A DNA stretch of 64,000 bases from Opitutia bacterium (lineage in GTDB: Bacteria > Verrucomicrobiota > Verrucomicrobiia > Opitutales > Opitutaceae). The stretch spans positions 204,056-268,055 of the forward strand of contig JACPIT010000011.1 in the NCBI GenBank assembly GCA_016187945.1. Direction: 5' to 3'. The first letter of the stretch is position 1; the number at the start of each line of letters is the position of its first letter. Made by a program: the position numbers and the translations under genes. The notes beneath the pieces are model-generated. The model was given only the letters and a program-made list of their open reading frames with translations, was not told the origin of the DNA and searched no databases. Shown here one piece after another: positions 7,039 through 16,080 of the stretch.

Positions 7039-9852
7039 TCATGACGCGCCTCCCACCTCGAATCCAACCCCCTCCACACTCTCCGCCACGCCGCGGTGAA
7101 ACAGTTCGGCGAACGCGTCGTTTTCCGTGCGGATTTTTTCGTTCGGCGGCCAGAACTCGCCCGCGCGCACCGCGGCCACGACGCCCGCGGCGCAGCGCAG
7201 CGCCGACTCGTGCAGCTCGATCGAATAGCCGTCCCACAGCGCGACGCTCGTCGAGGCGACCGCCTTCGGCAGGTTGAAATAGCCACACGCCGCGCGCTCC
7301 GTCGCCTCCGGCACGATCCGCGGCAGCGCCGCCAGATAGAGCGGCAATTGCAGGTCGGTCCATTGCCGCGGCTTGCCGTCGCTCGCCGCCAGCGTCCAAT
7401 CGGGCGTGCCCTCGCGCGGCGGGCCGAGGTGCGCCTCGACCGGCAGTTTCGGCGCGTCGCTCGTCTTGTAGTCGATCACGCGCCACGCGCCGGATTCGTG
7501 CCGGTCGATGCGATCGATGCGGCCCTTGATCGTCAGCCCGCCGAGCTCGATCTGAAAACCCTGCTCGATCGCAAACACCGCCCAACCGTCCGCGCGTTGC
7601 TGCGCCTGCACTTTCGCCGCCGCGCGCAAGCGCTGCCGCCCGGACTCGAGTTGCGCGACGAGCGGCACCGCCGGCGTGTCGCCGAAACGCTCGCGCGCCA
7701 CGCGATCGAACTCCTCGACCAACATCGCCGCCAGCAGCCGCTCGTCCGTGCAATCGCGCCACGGGGCCGCGGCGAATTTCTCCAGCGGTTTGTGGCAGAG
7801 CCGGCCGAAATCGAAGACGTCGAGCTCCGCCTTCTCCGCGTCGACCGCCTCCATCTTCAGCACGTGCTGGAGATAAAACCGGAACGGACACGCCAGATAG
7901 CTGCGGAACGCCGTCGGCGACAGCGGACCCGCCAGCGCCGCACGCCGCGGCCGAAGTTTCCACGGCCGCTCCCACGCCGGCAGCGCGGCGCCGGTCGCGA
8001 GCGGGCGGAACAAATGTCCCACGCGCCCCGGCAGTTCTTCGTCCGCGCATTGCAGGAGCAGCCGCGACGGCTTCAGCGGATCGCCCGCCGACGAGACTTT
8101 TCCGAGCAGCACGTCAACTCGCCCACCGGCACGCCGCGAGGCGACGAGCGCGTGCAGCAGATACGCGTCGCGTGCGAGTCGCGCGGCATTGGTTTTCAAA
8201 CCGAGCGCACCGCGCAGACTCTCCGGCAGAAAAACGTCGCCGACGACCGATTCCGGCACGGCGCCCTCGTTGAAGCCGGCGACCAGCACGTGCGGCGCGT
8301 CCTCCCACGGCAATTCGAGCCAGCCCTGCAATTCGAGCGCGCCCGCCGGCTTGTCGGTCTCGCGCCGCGCCGCGCCGAACTGCTCCAGCGCGATCTCCCA
8401 CCACTCGTCGCGCCGCACGTGCGGAAACGCCCGCGCCGCCTCCGCGCACGCGCGCACGATTTCGCCCCACGCCTGCGCCGCCTCCTCGAAGCGCCGATCC
8501 TCCGCGCGCGACCGGTCAAGCCGTTGTCCGGCGAAAACCCGGGCGAGCGCGGCGGCCGCTCCGCTCGCAAAATCGCCGCGGCGCAGCTCGTCGCGCAAAT
8601 CGGCGAGCCGCGCCAGTCCGCGCGCCGCGGCCGGCCCCGCGTGAGTGCGCGCCTGGGCGAGCGTGGCCGGCAAGTGTTCGCGGTGCGCGTCGTCGAGTTC
8701 CTTCAGCCAGTGCGCCGCGCTGAAATCCCCGCCGAGCTCTTCCGCGAGCCAGCCGAGCGTCTCCGGCGTGCGCGCGAGAGCGAGCGTGTGCGCGAACGTC
8801 GGGTCGCGCCCGAACGCCGCCAGCGCCGCCAGAAACTGGAAGAGCGTGTGCGCGCGGTGCAGTTCGCCGGCGGGGTTGAACGCCGCGCGGCCCGCCCGCT
8901 CGAGGGCGTTCTCCGCCAGAGCGGCGATCTCCGCGTCCGCCACGCCGATGCCGAGCATGCCGTCGGGCGCCGGGTAGCGCGCCGCTGTCGCCGCGATGCG
9001 TTCCGCTTGCGCCGCGGCGTCGGCGAGCAGGTGCACACCGCTGCGGAAATCCGCGAACGGCGCCGCGCGCCGCGTCCACGCGTCCGCCAGCGGCCGGCCC
9101 CATGCGTCGAAATTTTCCGCCTCCGCTTCCGGCGCGAACACGACGACGTCGACCGGCAGCGCGCGCGCGTGAACGGCGAGCACGTCGAGCGCGAGCGGCA
9201 GCGGATCGGGCACGGCGAGCACGACGACGCGCTCGATCCCCTCGAGTGGCGCGGGCGCCCGCGCCGCGGCGAGGCGCGCGGCTTGCGGCTCGCGCCAGCC
9301 GCGTTCGGCGAGGACGGCGGCGTGCGCGCGCGAGAGTTCGCCGAGTTGTTGCCAGCGTTCGCGCTCGGGAAAGTCCGCCGGCGCGCGCAGGGCGACGTCG
9401 CCGAGCAGCAGGCCCGCTTCGCCGAGCGTCGCCTGCAAGCGCGTGAATTCGTGCGCGAGCCGCAGCGTCCACGCGAAGCCGCGAGCGGGCGGGTCGAGTG
9501 GAAACACCGCGCGAAAATCAGCGAGCGCGACGCGCGCGAGCACGTGCGTCCACGCCAGCGTCGTTTGCAGCGGCGCGGCCACGTCGCCGCCGCGCTCGGC
9601 GAGGGCGAGGAGTTGTTCCGGCGGCATGACGCGCGGCGGAAATGCCGCTTGCCCGCGCGCGGCGGCGTGTTCCGCCAGTCCGGCGCGCAGCCGGCGTCCG
9701 GCCTGGCGCGTCGGCACGACCACGAGCGCGCGCGACAGGTCGAGCGGACCGTCGCCGACCCAGTCGCGCGCGAGCCACGCCACCGCTTGCGGGAGCAGCG
9801 GCGCGTGCCACGGCAGGAAATGGCACCGCACGTTTTCGGGAACCTCGGCCAC
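7039..9852 (-). CDS. addB: AddB-like PD-(D/E)XK nuclease subunit
   Basis: A 937-residue partner of the downstream AddA-like protein. The N-terminal half is an inactivated helicase-like region (ALVVVPTRQAGRRLRAGL). The C-terminus is a RecB-family nuclease: LSPTAFRSYLACPFRFYLQH (start of the domain), GRIDRIDRHESGAWRVIDYK (about 780-800, with the catalytic Asp and DYK) and DLQLPLYLAAL (about 834). Firmicute AddB has a C-terminal CxxCxxxxxC that completes a 4Fe-4S cluster. Only the CPF cysteine and an isolated later Cys are visible here, so the cluster appears absent. The start is GTG at 9852, divergent from the histidine kinase at 10057. Confidence 0.83.
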   Translation of the reverse strand: MAEVPENVRCHFLPWHAPLLPQAVAWLARDWVGDGPLDLSRALVVVPTRQAGRRLRAGLAEHAAARGQAAFPPRVMPPEQLLALAERGGDVAAPLQTTLAWTHVLARVALADFRAVFPLDPPARGFAWTLRLAHEFTRLQATLGEAGLLLGDVALRAPADFPERERWQQLGELSRAHAAVLAERGWREPQAARLAAARAPAPLEGIERVVVLAVPDPLPLALDVLAVHARALPVDVVVFAPEAEAENFDAWGRPLADAWTRRAAPFADFRSGVHLLADAAAQAERIAATAARYPAPDGMLGIGVADAEIAALAENALERAGRAAFNPAGELHRAHTLFQFLAALAAFGRDPTFAHTLALARTPETLGWLAEELGGDFSAAHWLKELDDAHREHLPATLAQARTHAGPAAARGLARLADLRDELRRGDFASGAAAALARVFAGQRLDRSRAEDRRFEEAAQAWGEIVRACAEAARAFPHVRRDEWWEIALEQFGAARRETDKPAGALELQGWLELPWEDAPHVLVAGFNEGAVPESVVGDVFLPESLRGALGLKTNAARLARDAYLLHALVASRRAGGRVDVLLGKVSSAGDPLKPSRLLLQCADEELPGRVGHLFRPLATGAALPAWERPWKLRPRRAALAGPLSPTAFRSYLACPFRFYLQHVLKMEAVDAEKAELDVFDFGRLCHKPLEKFAAAPWRDCTDERLLAAMLVEEFDRVARERFGDTPAVPLVAQLESGRQRLRAAAKVQAQQRADGWAVFAIEQGFQIELGGLTIKGRIDRIDRHESGAWRVIDYKTSDAPKLPVEAHLGPPREGTPDWTLAASDGKPRQWTDLQLPLYLAALPRIVPEATERAACGYFNLPKAVASTSVALWDGYSIELHESALRCAAGVVAAVRAGEFWPPNEKIRTENDAFAELFHRGVAESVEGVGFEVGGAS

Positions 9853-10056
9853 GCCAGCACTTCAGAGGCTGCCCCGCGCCAGCGCAACCCGCGATGCGCG
9901 GCGTTTCCGCGCCGGCCCGTTCGGCCGGACCGCAGCCCATGGTTTATGTCCTAACGGCCCTAATGGGTAAATTCAGTCGAAATACCGTCGTGCCCTCCGT
10001 ATCGCGGTTGAACCGATCGCGCGGGGCGGTGGAAATTGCCCCCGCTCTAGGCCCGA

Positions 10057-11733
10057 ATGTCCTCCTCATCCGCCCCCCATCTCCGCGCCCGTCCTTCCCA
10101 GAGCGTGCGCTGGCGTTTCATGACGGTGCTCGGCGGGCTGTGCGCGGCGTTTTTGGCGACGCTGTGGCTGTTGCACGGCGCGGAGCAGCGACAGCTCGCC
10201 GCGCAACGCCAGCAGCTCCGCGACGAGGACGCGCGCCAGCTCGGCCGCTGGCTGCAAATCGCCGACCGGCCGATGCAGGAGCTGCTGCTCGATCTCGCAT
10301 CGTGGCCGGAGACGCGCGCGATGCTCGCGCGGCCCGATCCGGAGTGGCTGCGCGTGAACGTGAACGCCGCGCTCGCCGACCGTCAGTTCGACGCGGTGTG
10401 GTTGCTGCGCGCCGACGGCAAACTCGCGCACCTCGCGCGACGCGACACCGCGCTCGCGCCGCCGGCGTTGCCCGATGCGCAACAACTCGCCGCGGCCGAA
10501 CGCGCGGGACGGCGCTTGAATTTCTTCGTCCAGGAAGACGGCGAACTCTGGCAACTCACCGCGGCGCCGCTCGGCGCGATCGACGACGTCGCCGGCTGGG
10601 CGGTGGTCGGCCGGCGTTGGACCGAGGCCTGGCTGCGGCATCTCGGCGGGCTCGCCGAAGCCGACGCGCGACTCGAAGCGCCGACGGTGGCCTTCAGCGA
10701 CGGCGCGCCCGCGAGCGCGCTCCAGGTGCGCCGCCTGCTCACCGGACTCGACGGCCGCGCGGTGCGCCAGCTCGTGCTCGAGCGGCCGTGGCCCGGCGAT
10801 GCGACCGACGACGGTGGCGCGTGGCAAACGGCGTTGCTCTTCGTCGCGTTCGGCGCGGCGCTGCTCGTGGCGCTCGGGCTCGCGGTGCGGCACTGGGTGC
10901 TGCACCCGCTCGCGTTGATCGGCGCCAGCCTCCGCGAAAAAGATCCCGCGGTCATCGCCCCGCTGCTCGGTCGCACGGACGAATTTTCCCCGGTCGCCCA
11001 GCTCGTCGAGACGGCGCACGCCGACCGCAACGCGCTGCAAGTCGAGATCGCCGAGCGCCAGCGCACCGAGGTCGCGCTGCGCGAGAGCCAGGAAAATCTG
11101 CGGCACTCGATCGAGCTGCGCGCGCGGCTCGCCCGCGATCTGCACGACCACGTCATCCAGTCGATCTATGCCGCCGGTCTCGGTCTCGAAGCCGTGCGCG
11201 GGCAGTTGAGCGCCGATCCGTTCGGCGCCGAAGGGCGCATCAAGCATTGCATGACGAATCTCAACGAAACGATTCGCACGGTGCGCAGCTACATCAGCGA
11301 TCTCGAACCCGAGCCGCCGGAGAAGCGCCAGCGTTTCACCGACGCCGTGCGCGCGCTCACCGCGACGATGCACGAGCTCTGGCCGGTCGAGTTCACCCTC
11401 GAACTCGACGACGACGTCGCCGCGCAGCTCACGAACGTCGTGGAAATCCACGCGCTCCAAATCGTGCGCGAGAGCCTGAGCAACGCGCTGCGCCACGGCC
11501 GCGCCTCGCGCATCGTGATCCGCCTGCGCCCCGCGGATGGCGGCGGCGCGACGCTCGAGGTGATGGACAACGGCCGCGGCTTCGACCCGGTGCAACGCAT
11601 GGGCACCGGCCGCGGCCTCGTGAACCTCACCACGCGCGCCCGCGAGATGGGCGCGACGCTGCGCATCGAATCCGAGGAAGGCGGCGGCACGAGCGTGCGC
11701 CTGCACCTGCCGCCGAAGGAGAGCGCGGTATGA
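10057..11733 (+). CDS. Membrane sensor histidine kinase (NarX-like HisKA_3 class), cassette 1
   Basis: A 558-residue kinase. Membrane helices at about 26-45 and 262-282 bracket a periplasmic sensor of about 215 residues, which looks CHASE4-related (QFDAVWLLRADGKLAHLAR). A HAMP-like segment and coiled coil follow. The HisKA_3 box is LARDLHDHVIQSIYAAGLGL (His about 364), and the HATPase has N-box IVRESLSNALRHG (about 470) and G-box DNGRGFDP (about 505). The X-region is HDHV; the two paralogous kinases here have HDGV. No response regulator is adjacent. Its TGA overlaps the ATG of a PilV-like prepilin gene (ATGA). Confidence 0.88.
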   Translation: MSSSSAPHLRARPSQSVRWRFMTVLGGLCAAFLATLWLLHGAEQRQLAAQRQQLRDEDARQLGRWLQIADRPMQELLLDLASWPETRAMLARPDPEWLRVNVNAALADRQFDAVWLLRADGKLAHLARRDTALAPPALPDAQQLAAAERAGRRLNFFVQEDGELWQLTAAPLGAIDDVAGWAVVGRRWTEAWLRHLGGLAEADARLEAPTVAFSDGAPASALQVRRLLTGLDGRAVRQLVLERPWPGDATDDGGAWQTALLFVAFGAALLVALGLAVRHWVLHPLALIGASLREKDPAVIAPLLGRTDEFSPVAQLVETAHADRNALQVEIAERQRTEVALRESQENLRHSIELRARLARDLHDHVIQSIYAAGLGLEAVRGQLSADPFGAEGRIKHCMTNLNETIRTVRSYISDLEPEPPEKRQRFTDAVRALTATMHELWPVEFTLELDDDVAAQLTNVVEIHALQIVRESLSNALRHGRASRIVIRLRPADGGGATLEVMDNGRGFDPVQRMGTGRGLVNLTTRAREMGATLRIESEEGGGTSVRLHLPPKESAV

Positions 11734-12284
11734 AACGCGACGCACCGCTTGCGCGTGCCGAATTCGCGCCGCGTCGTAGCAGCCGACGTGAGGAGGCTGG
11801 CTCGACGCGCGCCGCGTGCTCCAACCTTCTCACGTCGGCTGCCACGCAGAGAGCCGGCTGCGTGCTGCGGGCAGGTTTGCGGCGCGCCTTCACGCTCGTC
11901 GAGGTCATGATCGCGTCGCTCGTGCTCGTCTTCGGCATCGTCAGCGCGATCAGCGCCATGCAGAGCGGCGTGCGCGCGATGGACCGCACGCGCAAACTCG
12001 CGCTCGCCACCCAGGTGTTGCAGACGGAAATGGAGCAGTTGCGCCTGAAAAGCTGGACGCAACTCGACGCGCTGTCGGGCACCGCGACCTTCACGCCCGA
12101 CGCGACTGCGAGCGGCGCGAGCGCGTTCAACTGCACGCGCAGCATCACCTCGCCGAAGACCGACATGAAGGAGATCACGCTCACCGCCGAGTGGCGCGGC
12201 AGCGACGGCCGGCCGCAGTCGGCGAAGCTCATCACGCGCTACGGCAAAAACGGACTCAATGACTTCATCAGCACCACGCATTGA
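11730..12284 (+). CDS. PilV-like prepilin (type IV pilus minor pseudopilin), cassette 1
   Basis: A 184-residue prepilin with the class III cleavage/helix signature RRA-FTLVEVMIASLVLVFGIVSA, including Glu at mature position 5. The C-terminal half resembles the PilV-like proteins of cassettes 2 and 3: LQTEMEQLRLKSWTQLDAL and AEWRGSDGRPQSAKLITRYG. The ATG at 11730 overlaps the kinase stop (ATGA). It gives an unusual 53-residue leader that contains a translated family A palindrome pair (SRREEAG...LLTSAAT). An in-frame GTG at 11862 would give an ordinary 9-residue leader. I keep the coupled ATG because the next two genes show the same pattern, but the start is uncertain. Confidence 0.8.
   Translation: MKRDAPLARAEFAPRRSSRREEAGSTRAACSNLLTSAATQRAGCVLRAGLRRAFTLVEVMIASLVLVFGIVSAISAMQSGVRAMDRTRKLALATQVLQTEMEQLRLKSWTQLDALSGTATFTPDATASGASAFNCTRSITSPKTDMKEITLTAEWRGSDGRPQSAKLITRYGKNGLNDFISTTH
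11775..11845. repeat. Paired palindromic repeat, GTAG-foot family A, inside a prepilin leader
   Basis: CGTAGCAGCCGACGTGAGGA followed by GGCTG is mirrored, with small changes (CAACCTTCTCACGTCGGCTG), at 11822-11845. Each unit has a CAGCC/GGCTG stem after a GTAG foot. The same unit recurs at 13046, 24813 and 44404. Here it is in frame with the PilV-like gene if translation starts at 11730. Confidence 0.85.
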
Positions 12285-12999
12285 GGGGAGTGCCGCGGCG
12301 CGCTCCAACGCGATTGTAGGGCCGGCGCTCATCGCCGGGCCGGACCGTGCGCGCAAGTCGACGGCCCGGCCGCAAGGGCCGGCCCGACCGTCGGTGAAAC
12401 GACGCGCGACCGATGTCGCGTTCGCTCACCGGCCGCGCTCCCGGGCCGCGTTCACCCTCGCCGAGGTGCTGATCGCAGCGACGTTGAGCGCGTTCGTGCT
12501 CACGGCGGTGATGAGCTCGTTCGTGTTCATCGGGCGCACCGGATTTCGCACGAGCAGCCTGAGCGAACTCGAAGCCGAAGTGCGGCGCGGACTCGAAATC
12601 TTCGCCGAGGAGGCGCGCCTCGCCCGCGACGTGCATTGGAACGACTCCCAGAGCGTCACGCTCACCCTGCCGAGCGGCTCGCCGGCGACGACTGTCACCT
12701 ACGGCTACGACGCCGACGCGCGCAGCACGACCTATCGGGCGTTCTACCGCGTGGTCGGCGACGCGACCTCGACCCAGCCGCGCACGGCGCTGATCCGGAA
12801 ACTCGCGGCGGACTTCACCTTCAAACGCTACAGGCTCGAGACGGCCGCCGGGGGCGACAACACCGCGGCGAACGACACCGAGACGAAGCAGCTCCAGATC
12901 GTCCTCCGCGCGGAGCGCACGAGCGGCTCGACCGCCGCCACGGATCAAACGATCGCCTCGACGCGCTACATCCTGCGCAACAAACGCGTCAGCAACTGA
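12259..12999 (+). CDS. PilW-like prepilin, cassette 1
   Basis: A 246-residue prepilin with the processing site AAFTLAEVLIAATLSAFVLT and a β-rich globular domain. It ends RYILRNKRVSN, the same ending as the PilW-like proteins of the other cassettes (ILRNKPVN, YVLRNKRVTA). The ATG at 12259 overlaps the preceding gene by 26 bp, at the same relative position as the PilW start in cassette 3. It implies a 64-residue leader that includes a family F palindrome. A GTG at 12394, just past the palindrome, would give a 19-residue leader and is a real alternative. Confidence 0.78.
   Translation: MTSSAPRIEGSAAARSNAIVGPALIAGPDRARKSTARPQGPARPSVKRRATDVAFAHRPRSRAAFTLAEVLIAATLSAFVLTAVMSSFVFIGRTGFRTSSLSELEAEVRRGLEIFAEEARLARDVHWNDSQSVTLTLPSGSPATTVTYGYDADARSTTYRAFYRVVGDATSTQPRTALIRKLAADFTFKRYRLETAAGGDNTAANDTETKQLQIVLRAERTSGSTAATDQTIASTRYILRNKRVSN
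12315..12391. repeat. Paired palindromic repeat, GTAG-foot family F
   Basis: TGTAGGGCCGGCGCTCATCG(CCGGGCC) at 12315 is opposed by a GGCCCGGCCGCAAGGGCCGG unit ending near 12391. The first unit folds as GCCGGCG-CTCAT-CGCCGG behind a GTAG foot. It lies between the end of the PilV-like gene and the alternative GTG start of the PilW-like gene. Confidence 0.7.
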
Positions 13000-14471
13000 T
13001 GGCCGCCCGCTTCCAGTTCCGCTCGCTGCCAGCGGCCCGCTCCGTCGTAGCAGCCGACGTGAGGAGGCTGTCGTCTGAGTTTCGTCGCGAACCCAGCCTC
13101 CTCACGTCGGCTGCTACGAAGAGCGACCCGCAGCGCGGCGCCATCCTGATCGTCACGCTCCTCATCATGGCGGTGCTCGCGCTGGCGCTCACCAGTTACG
13201 TGAGCCTCAACTTGAACTCCTCGCGCCTGGCGCAGCGCGGATTTCAACAAGCCGCCGCATTCAACCTCGCCGAGGCGGGTGCCGAGGAGGCGCTGTGGTC
13301 GTTCAACCAGGCCAACGCCGGCTCCGCCAGCGCGTGGAACGATTGGATGCTCGCGAGTGGCGCCGCGAAGCGCCAGTTCACCGGCTTCGCCCTCGGCAGC
13401 GCCACCGGCAGCGTGAAGGTCTACGTCGACAACTACGCGCCCACCGGCAGCGCACGGCCGAGCGTCGTCGCGCTCTCGACCGTCGAGGCGACCGGCGGCG
13501 CGTCCGTCACCAAGATGGTCGAGGTCACGCTGCGCCGCCGCTCGCGTTTCAGCGCGGGCCTGATGGCGAAGGACACGATCACGTTCAACGGCAACCGCGC
13601 GTCGGTCGACAGTTGGAACTCCGATCCCGACAACGATTCCTCCACCGCGCCCGTCGCCTACAGTTCCTCCACGCGCAACGACCGCGGCAGCGTCGCGAGC
13701 GTCGCCGTCGACACGCGCAAGGTGCTCGTCAACCAGGCCGACGTCTACGGCTACGTCTACACCGGCGGCGCGCCGCCGATCGTGGGCGAGGAAGGCTCGA
13801 TCAAGGGCCGCGACACGCCTGCAGACACGCGCATCGATCCCGCGCGCGTCGCCACGGATTTTTCGGCCACATTTCCCGACGTCGCCGCGCCGCTCGACGG
13901 CACGGTGCTCACTGCGTTGCCCGCGACGCTCGGCACCGCCGGCACGGCGACGAAATGGCGTTGCCCGAACCTCTCCCTCAGCGGCAAGGAGACGCTCACG
14001 ATCTACGGCGACGTCACGCTCGTGCTCACCGGCGGCACCGGCACCCACACGATCGACGTCACCGGTCAGGCCAGCATCGTCATCACCGCCGACTCCAGCC
14101 TCACGGTATACTCCGAAGGCGACATGCTCATCGGCGGCAACGGCCTCGCGAACAACAACACGCGCCCGAGCACGTGCCTGATCTACGGCACCAACACCGG
14201 CGCGAGCGGCCAGCGCATCCAGATCGTCGGCAACGGCGCGCTCAAAGCCGCGCTCTACGCGCCGAACGCGGACATCACGATCAACGGCAACGGCGACATC
14301 TACGGCGGCGCCGTCGGCAATACGATCACGCTCACCGGCCGCGCCGAGTTCCACTACGACGAATCGCTCGAGAACCTCGACAGCGGCATGCCGTTCGGCG
14401 TCGACGCGTGGCGCGAGATCACGACCGGCGACGCCCGCGCCGCACAACAGAGCAAGTTCACCGGCTGGTGA
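12999..14471 (+). CDS. PilX-like prepilin with large C-terminal β domain, cassette 1
   Basis: A 490-residue protein. The N-terminal hydrophobic helix QRGAILIVTLLIMAVLALAL is of PilX_N type, without the FTLVE motif. It continues NSSRLAQRGFQQAAAFNLAEAG, the usual PilX continuation. A long repetitive β domain follows, with VDSWNSDPDNDSSTAPVAYS and ALYAPNADITINGNGDIYGG, ending in FHYDESLENL. That ending is shared with the PilX-like proteins of cassettes 2 and 3 and may correspond to a DUF7305-type domain. The ATG (12999) overlaps the previous TGA. The leader of about 47 residues contains a translated family A repeat, and no good start lies between the repeat and the helix. It probably caps or decorates a pilus tip complex. 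Confidence 0.78.
   Translation: MAARFQFRSLPAARSVVAADVRRLSSEFRREPSLLTSAATKSDPQRGAILIVTLLIMAVLALALTSYVSLNLNSSRLAQRGFQQAAAFNLAEAGAEEALWSFNQANAGSASAWNDWMLASGAAKRQFTGFALGSATGSVKVYVDNYAPTGSARPSVVALSTVEATGGASVTKMVEVTLRRRSRFSAGLMAKDTITFNGNRASVDSWNSDPDNDSSTAPVAYSSSTRNDRGSVASVAVDTRKVLVNQADVYGYVYTGGAPPIVGEEGSIKGRDTPADTRIDPARVATDFSATFPDVAAPLDGTVLTALPATLGTAGTATKWRCPNLSLSGKETLTIYGDVTLVLTGGTGTHTIDVTGQASIVITADSSLTVYSEGDMLIGGNGLANNNTRPSTCLIYGTNTGASGQRIQIVGNGALKAALYAPNADITINGNGDIYGGAVGNTITLTGRAEFHYDESLENLDSGMPFGVDAWREITTGDARAAQQSKFTGW
13046..13118. repeat. Paired palindromic repeat, family A, in the PilX-like leader
   Basis: CGTAGCAGCCGACGTGAGGA plus GGCTG (13046-13070) is perfectly mirrored at 13094-13118. 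In the reading frame of the PilX-like gene it is translated as VVAADVRRLSS...SLLTSAAT. The only alternative start after the ATG at 12999 is a GTG inside the repeat itself. Confidence 0.88.
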
Positions 14472-14531
14472 CGCCGCGAAAATCCGTTGCTCCGCCCGCG
14501 ACGAAGCGGTTGCCTCGGCCGCCGCGCCCCC

Positions 14532-16037
14532 ATGCTTCTCGCCCGACGGATTCCGCTGCTCATCGTGCTGCTCGGCCTCGCCGTGCTCGCGACCTGGCAG
14601 GCGCTCCTGCATTTCGAGCAACGCGAACTCGAGCGCGTCTTCGCCCGCCTCGCCGCGAGCCGCGAGGAGCAGTTGCGCGAAGCCCTGGCCGCGCTCGACC
14701 AGCCGCTGCGACGCTGGGTCGATCATCTCGCCGCGCACCGCGACCTCGACACCCACGGTTCGCTGCGTCCCGATGACTGGGCCGGACTCTGGCGCATCGA
14801 CGCCAGCGGCCACGTCGCTCTCGCCGAGCCCGCGCCCGGCGCCACGCTCCCGCCGGAGCCGGAAGCCGCCGAGCTGCACGCCGCCCTCGTCGGCGCCGAC
14901 GCCGCGCACCGCCACTTTTTTCTCCGCCCCGCCGGTGGACCGCTCTACGAGGCGTTCGCCGCGCCGCTCGCCGACGGCGGCTGGATTTGCGGCTTCGAGA
15001 TCTGGGGTTCGCAGCGCCTGCAATCGATCAGCCGGCTCGCCGGCACCTACAGCCGCCTCTCGTTGCTGCACGAGGAAGAGCTGATCAACGTCGAACTCAG
15101 CCGCGTGCACCTGCACCTGCCGCTCGTCGATTTCCGCGGGCGCACCGTGCAGCTCCTCGACGCCGACTACCGCGGCGACGAGCTGCAGGAAATCGGCGGC
15201 ATGCACGGCCGGCTCGCGTGGTTCTTTCTCGCCGCGCTGGTCACGCTGCTCGTCACCGCCGGCTGGTGCCTGCGGCATTGGCTGGTGCGTCCGCTGTTCC
15301 AACTCGCCGCGAGCCTGCGGAGCGACGACCCCGCCGCGCTCGGGCCGTTGCTCCGCCGTCGCGACGAATTCGGCCAGCTCGCGCGCCTGCTGCGCGATGC
15401 GTTCGCCACCCGCGCGCAACTCCGCCAGACGCTCGACGAGCGCACGCGCCTCGCGCGCGATTTGCACGACGGCGTCATCCAGTCGATCTACGGCGCCGGC
15501 ATGGGCCTGACCCGCGCGCGCGCCGCGTTGCCGGCCAATCCCGCCGAGGCGGCGCGCGTGATCGGCGCCACGCACGCGACCCTCAACGCCGCGATCGCGG
15601 ACCTGCGCGAGTTCATCAAGCAAGCCGGCGCCAGCAACGCGACCGCCGCCGATTTCGCCGCCAACGCCGCGGAGCTCGTCCGTCAGCTCCAGCCCGGCGG
15701 CGGCGTCGAACTCGAACTCGACGTCGACCCCGCGCTCCCGCCGCGCCACTCGCCCGCCGCACAGGTCGAGCTGTATCAAATCGTCCGCGAAGGCGCGAGC
15801 AACGCCCTGCGGCACGGCCGCGCCACGCACCTGCGCTTGCGCTGGCAGGCGACGGACGACGGCTCGGTGTTCGAGCTCACCGACAACGGCGCCGGTTTCG
15901 TCCCAGCTTCCGCGACCGATGGCTCCGGCCTCGGCAATCTCGCGGAGCGCGCCGCGGCGCTGGGCGGCGCCGTGCAAATCGACAGCGCCCCCGGCCGCGG
16001 CACGACGTTGCGCGTGCGACTCCCCGCTGCCGCATGA
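14532..16037 (+). CDS. Membrane sensor histidine kinase (HisKA_3 class), cassette 2
   Basis: A 501-residue kinase. Membrane helices at about 8-25 and 230-250 flank a periplasmic sensor of about 200 residues, followed by a HAMP-like linker. The HisKA_3 box is LARDLHDGVIQSIYGAGMGL (His about 313). The HATPase has IVREGASNALRHG and DNGAGFVPA (about 451). ATG 14532 is preferred over an in-frame TTG at 14487 because the membrane helix then begins normally. The response regulator follows after 43 bp, and the prior PilX-like gene ends 60 bp upstream. The periplasmic domain is clearly divergent from those of the other two kinases, so the signals probably differ. Confidence 0.88.
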   Translation: MLLARRIPLLIVLLGLAVLATWQALLHFEQRELERVFARLAASREEQLREALAALDQPLRRWVDHLAAHRDLDTHGSLRPDDWAGLWRIDASGHVALAEPAPGATLPPEPEAAELHAALVGADAAHRHFFLRPAGGPLYEAFAAPLADGGWICGFEIWGSQRLQSISRLAGTYSRLSLLHEEELINVELSRVHLHLPLVDFRGRTVQLLDADYRGDELQEIGGMHGRLAWFFLAALVTLLVTAGWCLRHWLVRPLFQLAASLRSDDPAALGPLLRRRDEFGQLARLLRDAFATRAQLRQTLDERTRLARDLHDGVIQSIYGAGMGLTRARAALPANPAEAARVIGATHATLNAAIADLREFIKQAGASNATAADFAANAAELVRQLQPGGGVELELDVDPALPPRHSPAAQVELYQIVREGASNALRHGRATHLRLRWQATDDGSVFELTDNGAGFVPASATDGSGLGNLAERAAALGGAVQIDSAPGRGTTLRVRLPAAA

Positions 16038-16080
16038 ACCCGAGTCCCGTGCTCTCCGCGTTTCAACTTCCTGTTTTGAA

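Noticed and set aside
7096..9954. Very long open frame on the plus strand opposite the AddB-like gene
   Set aside because: Arg/His/Ala-rich translation with no domain signs, exactly mirroring the high-GC AddB-like gene. It is a composition shadow.
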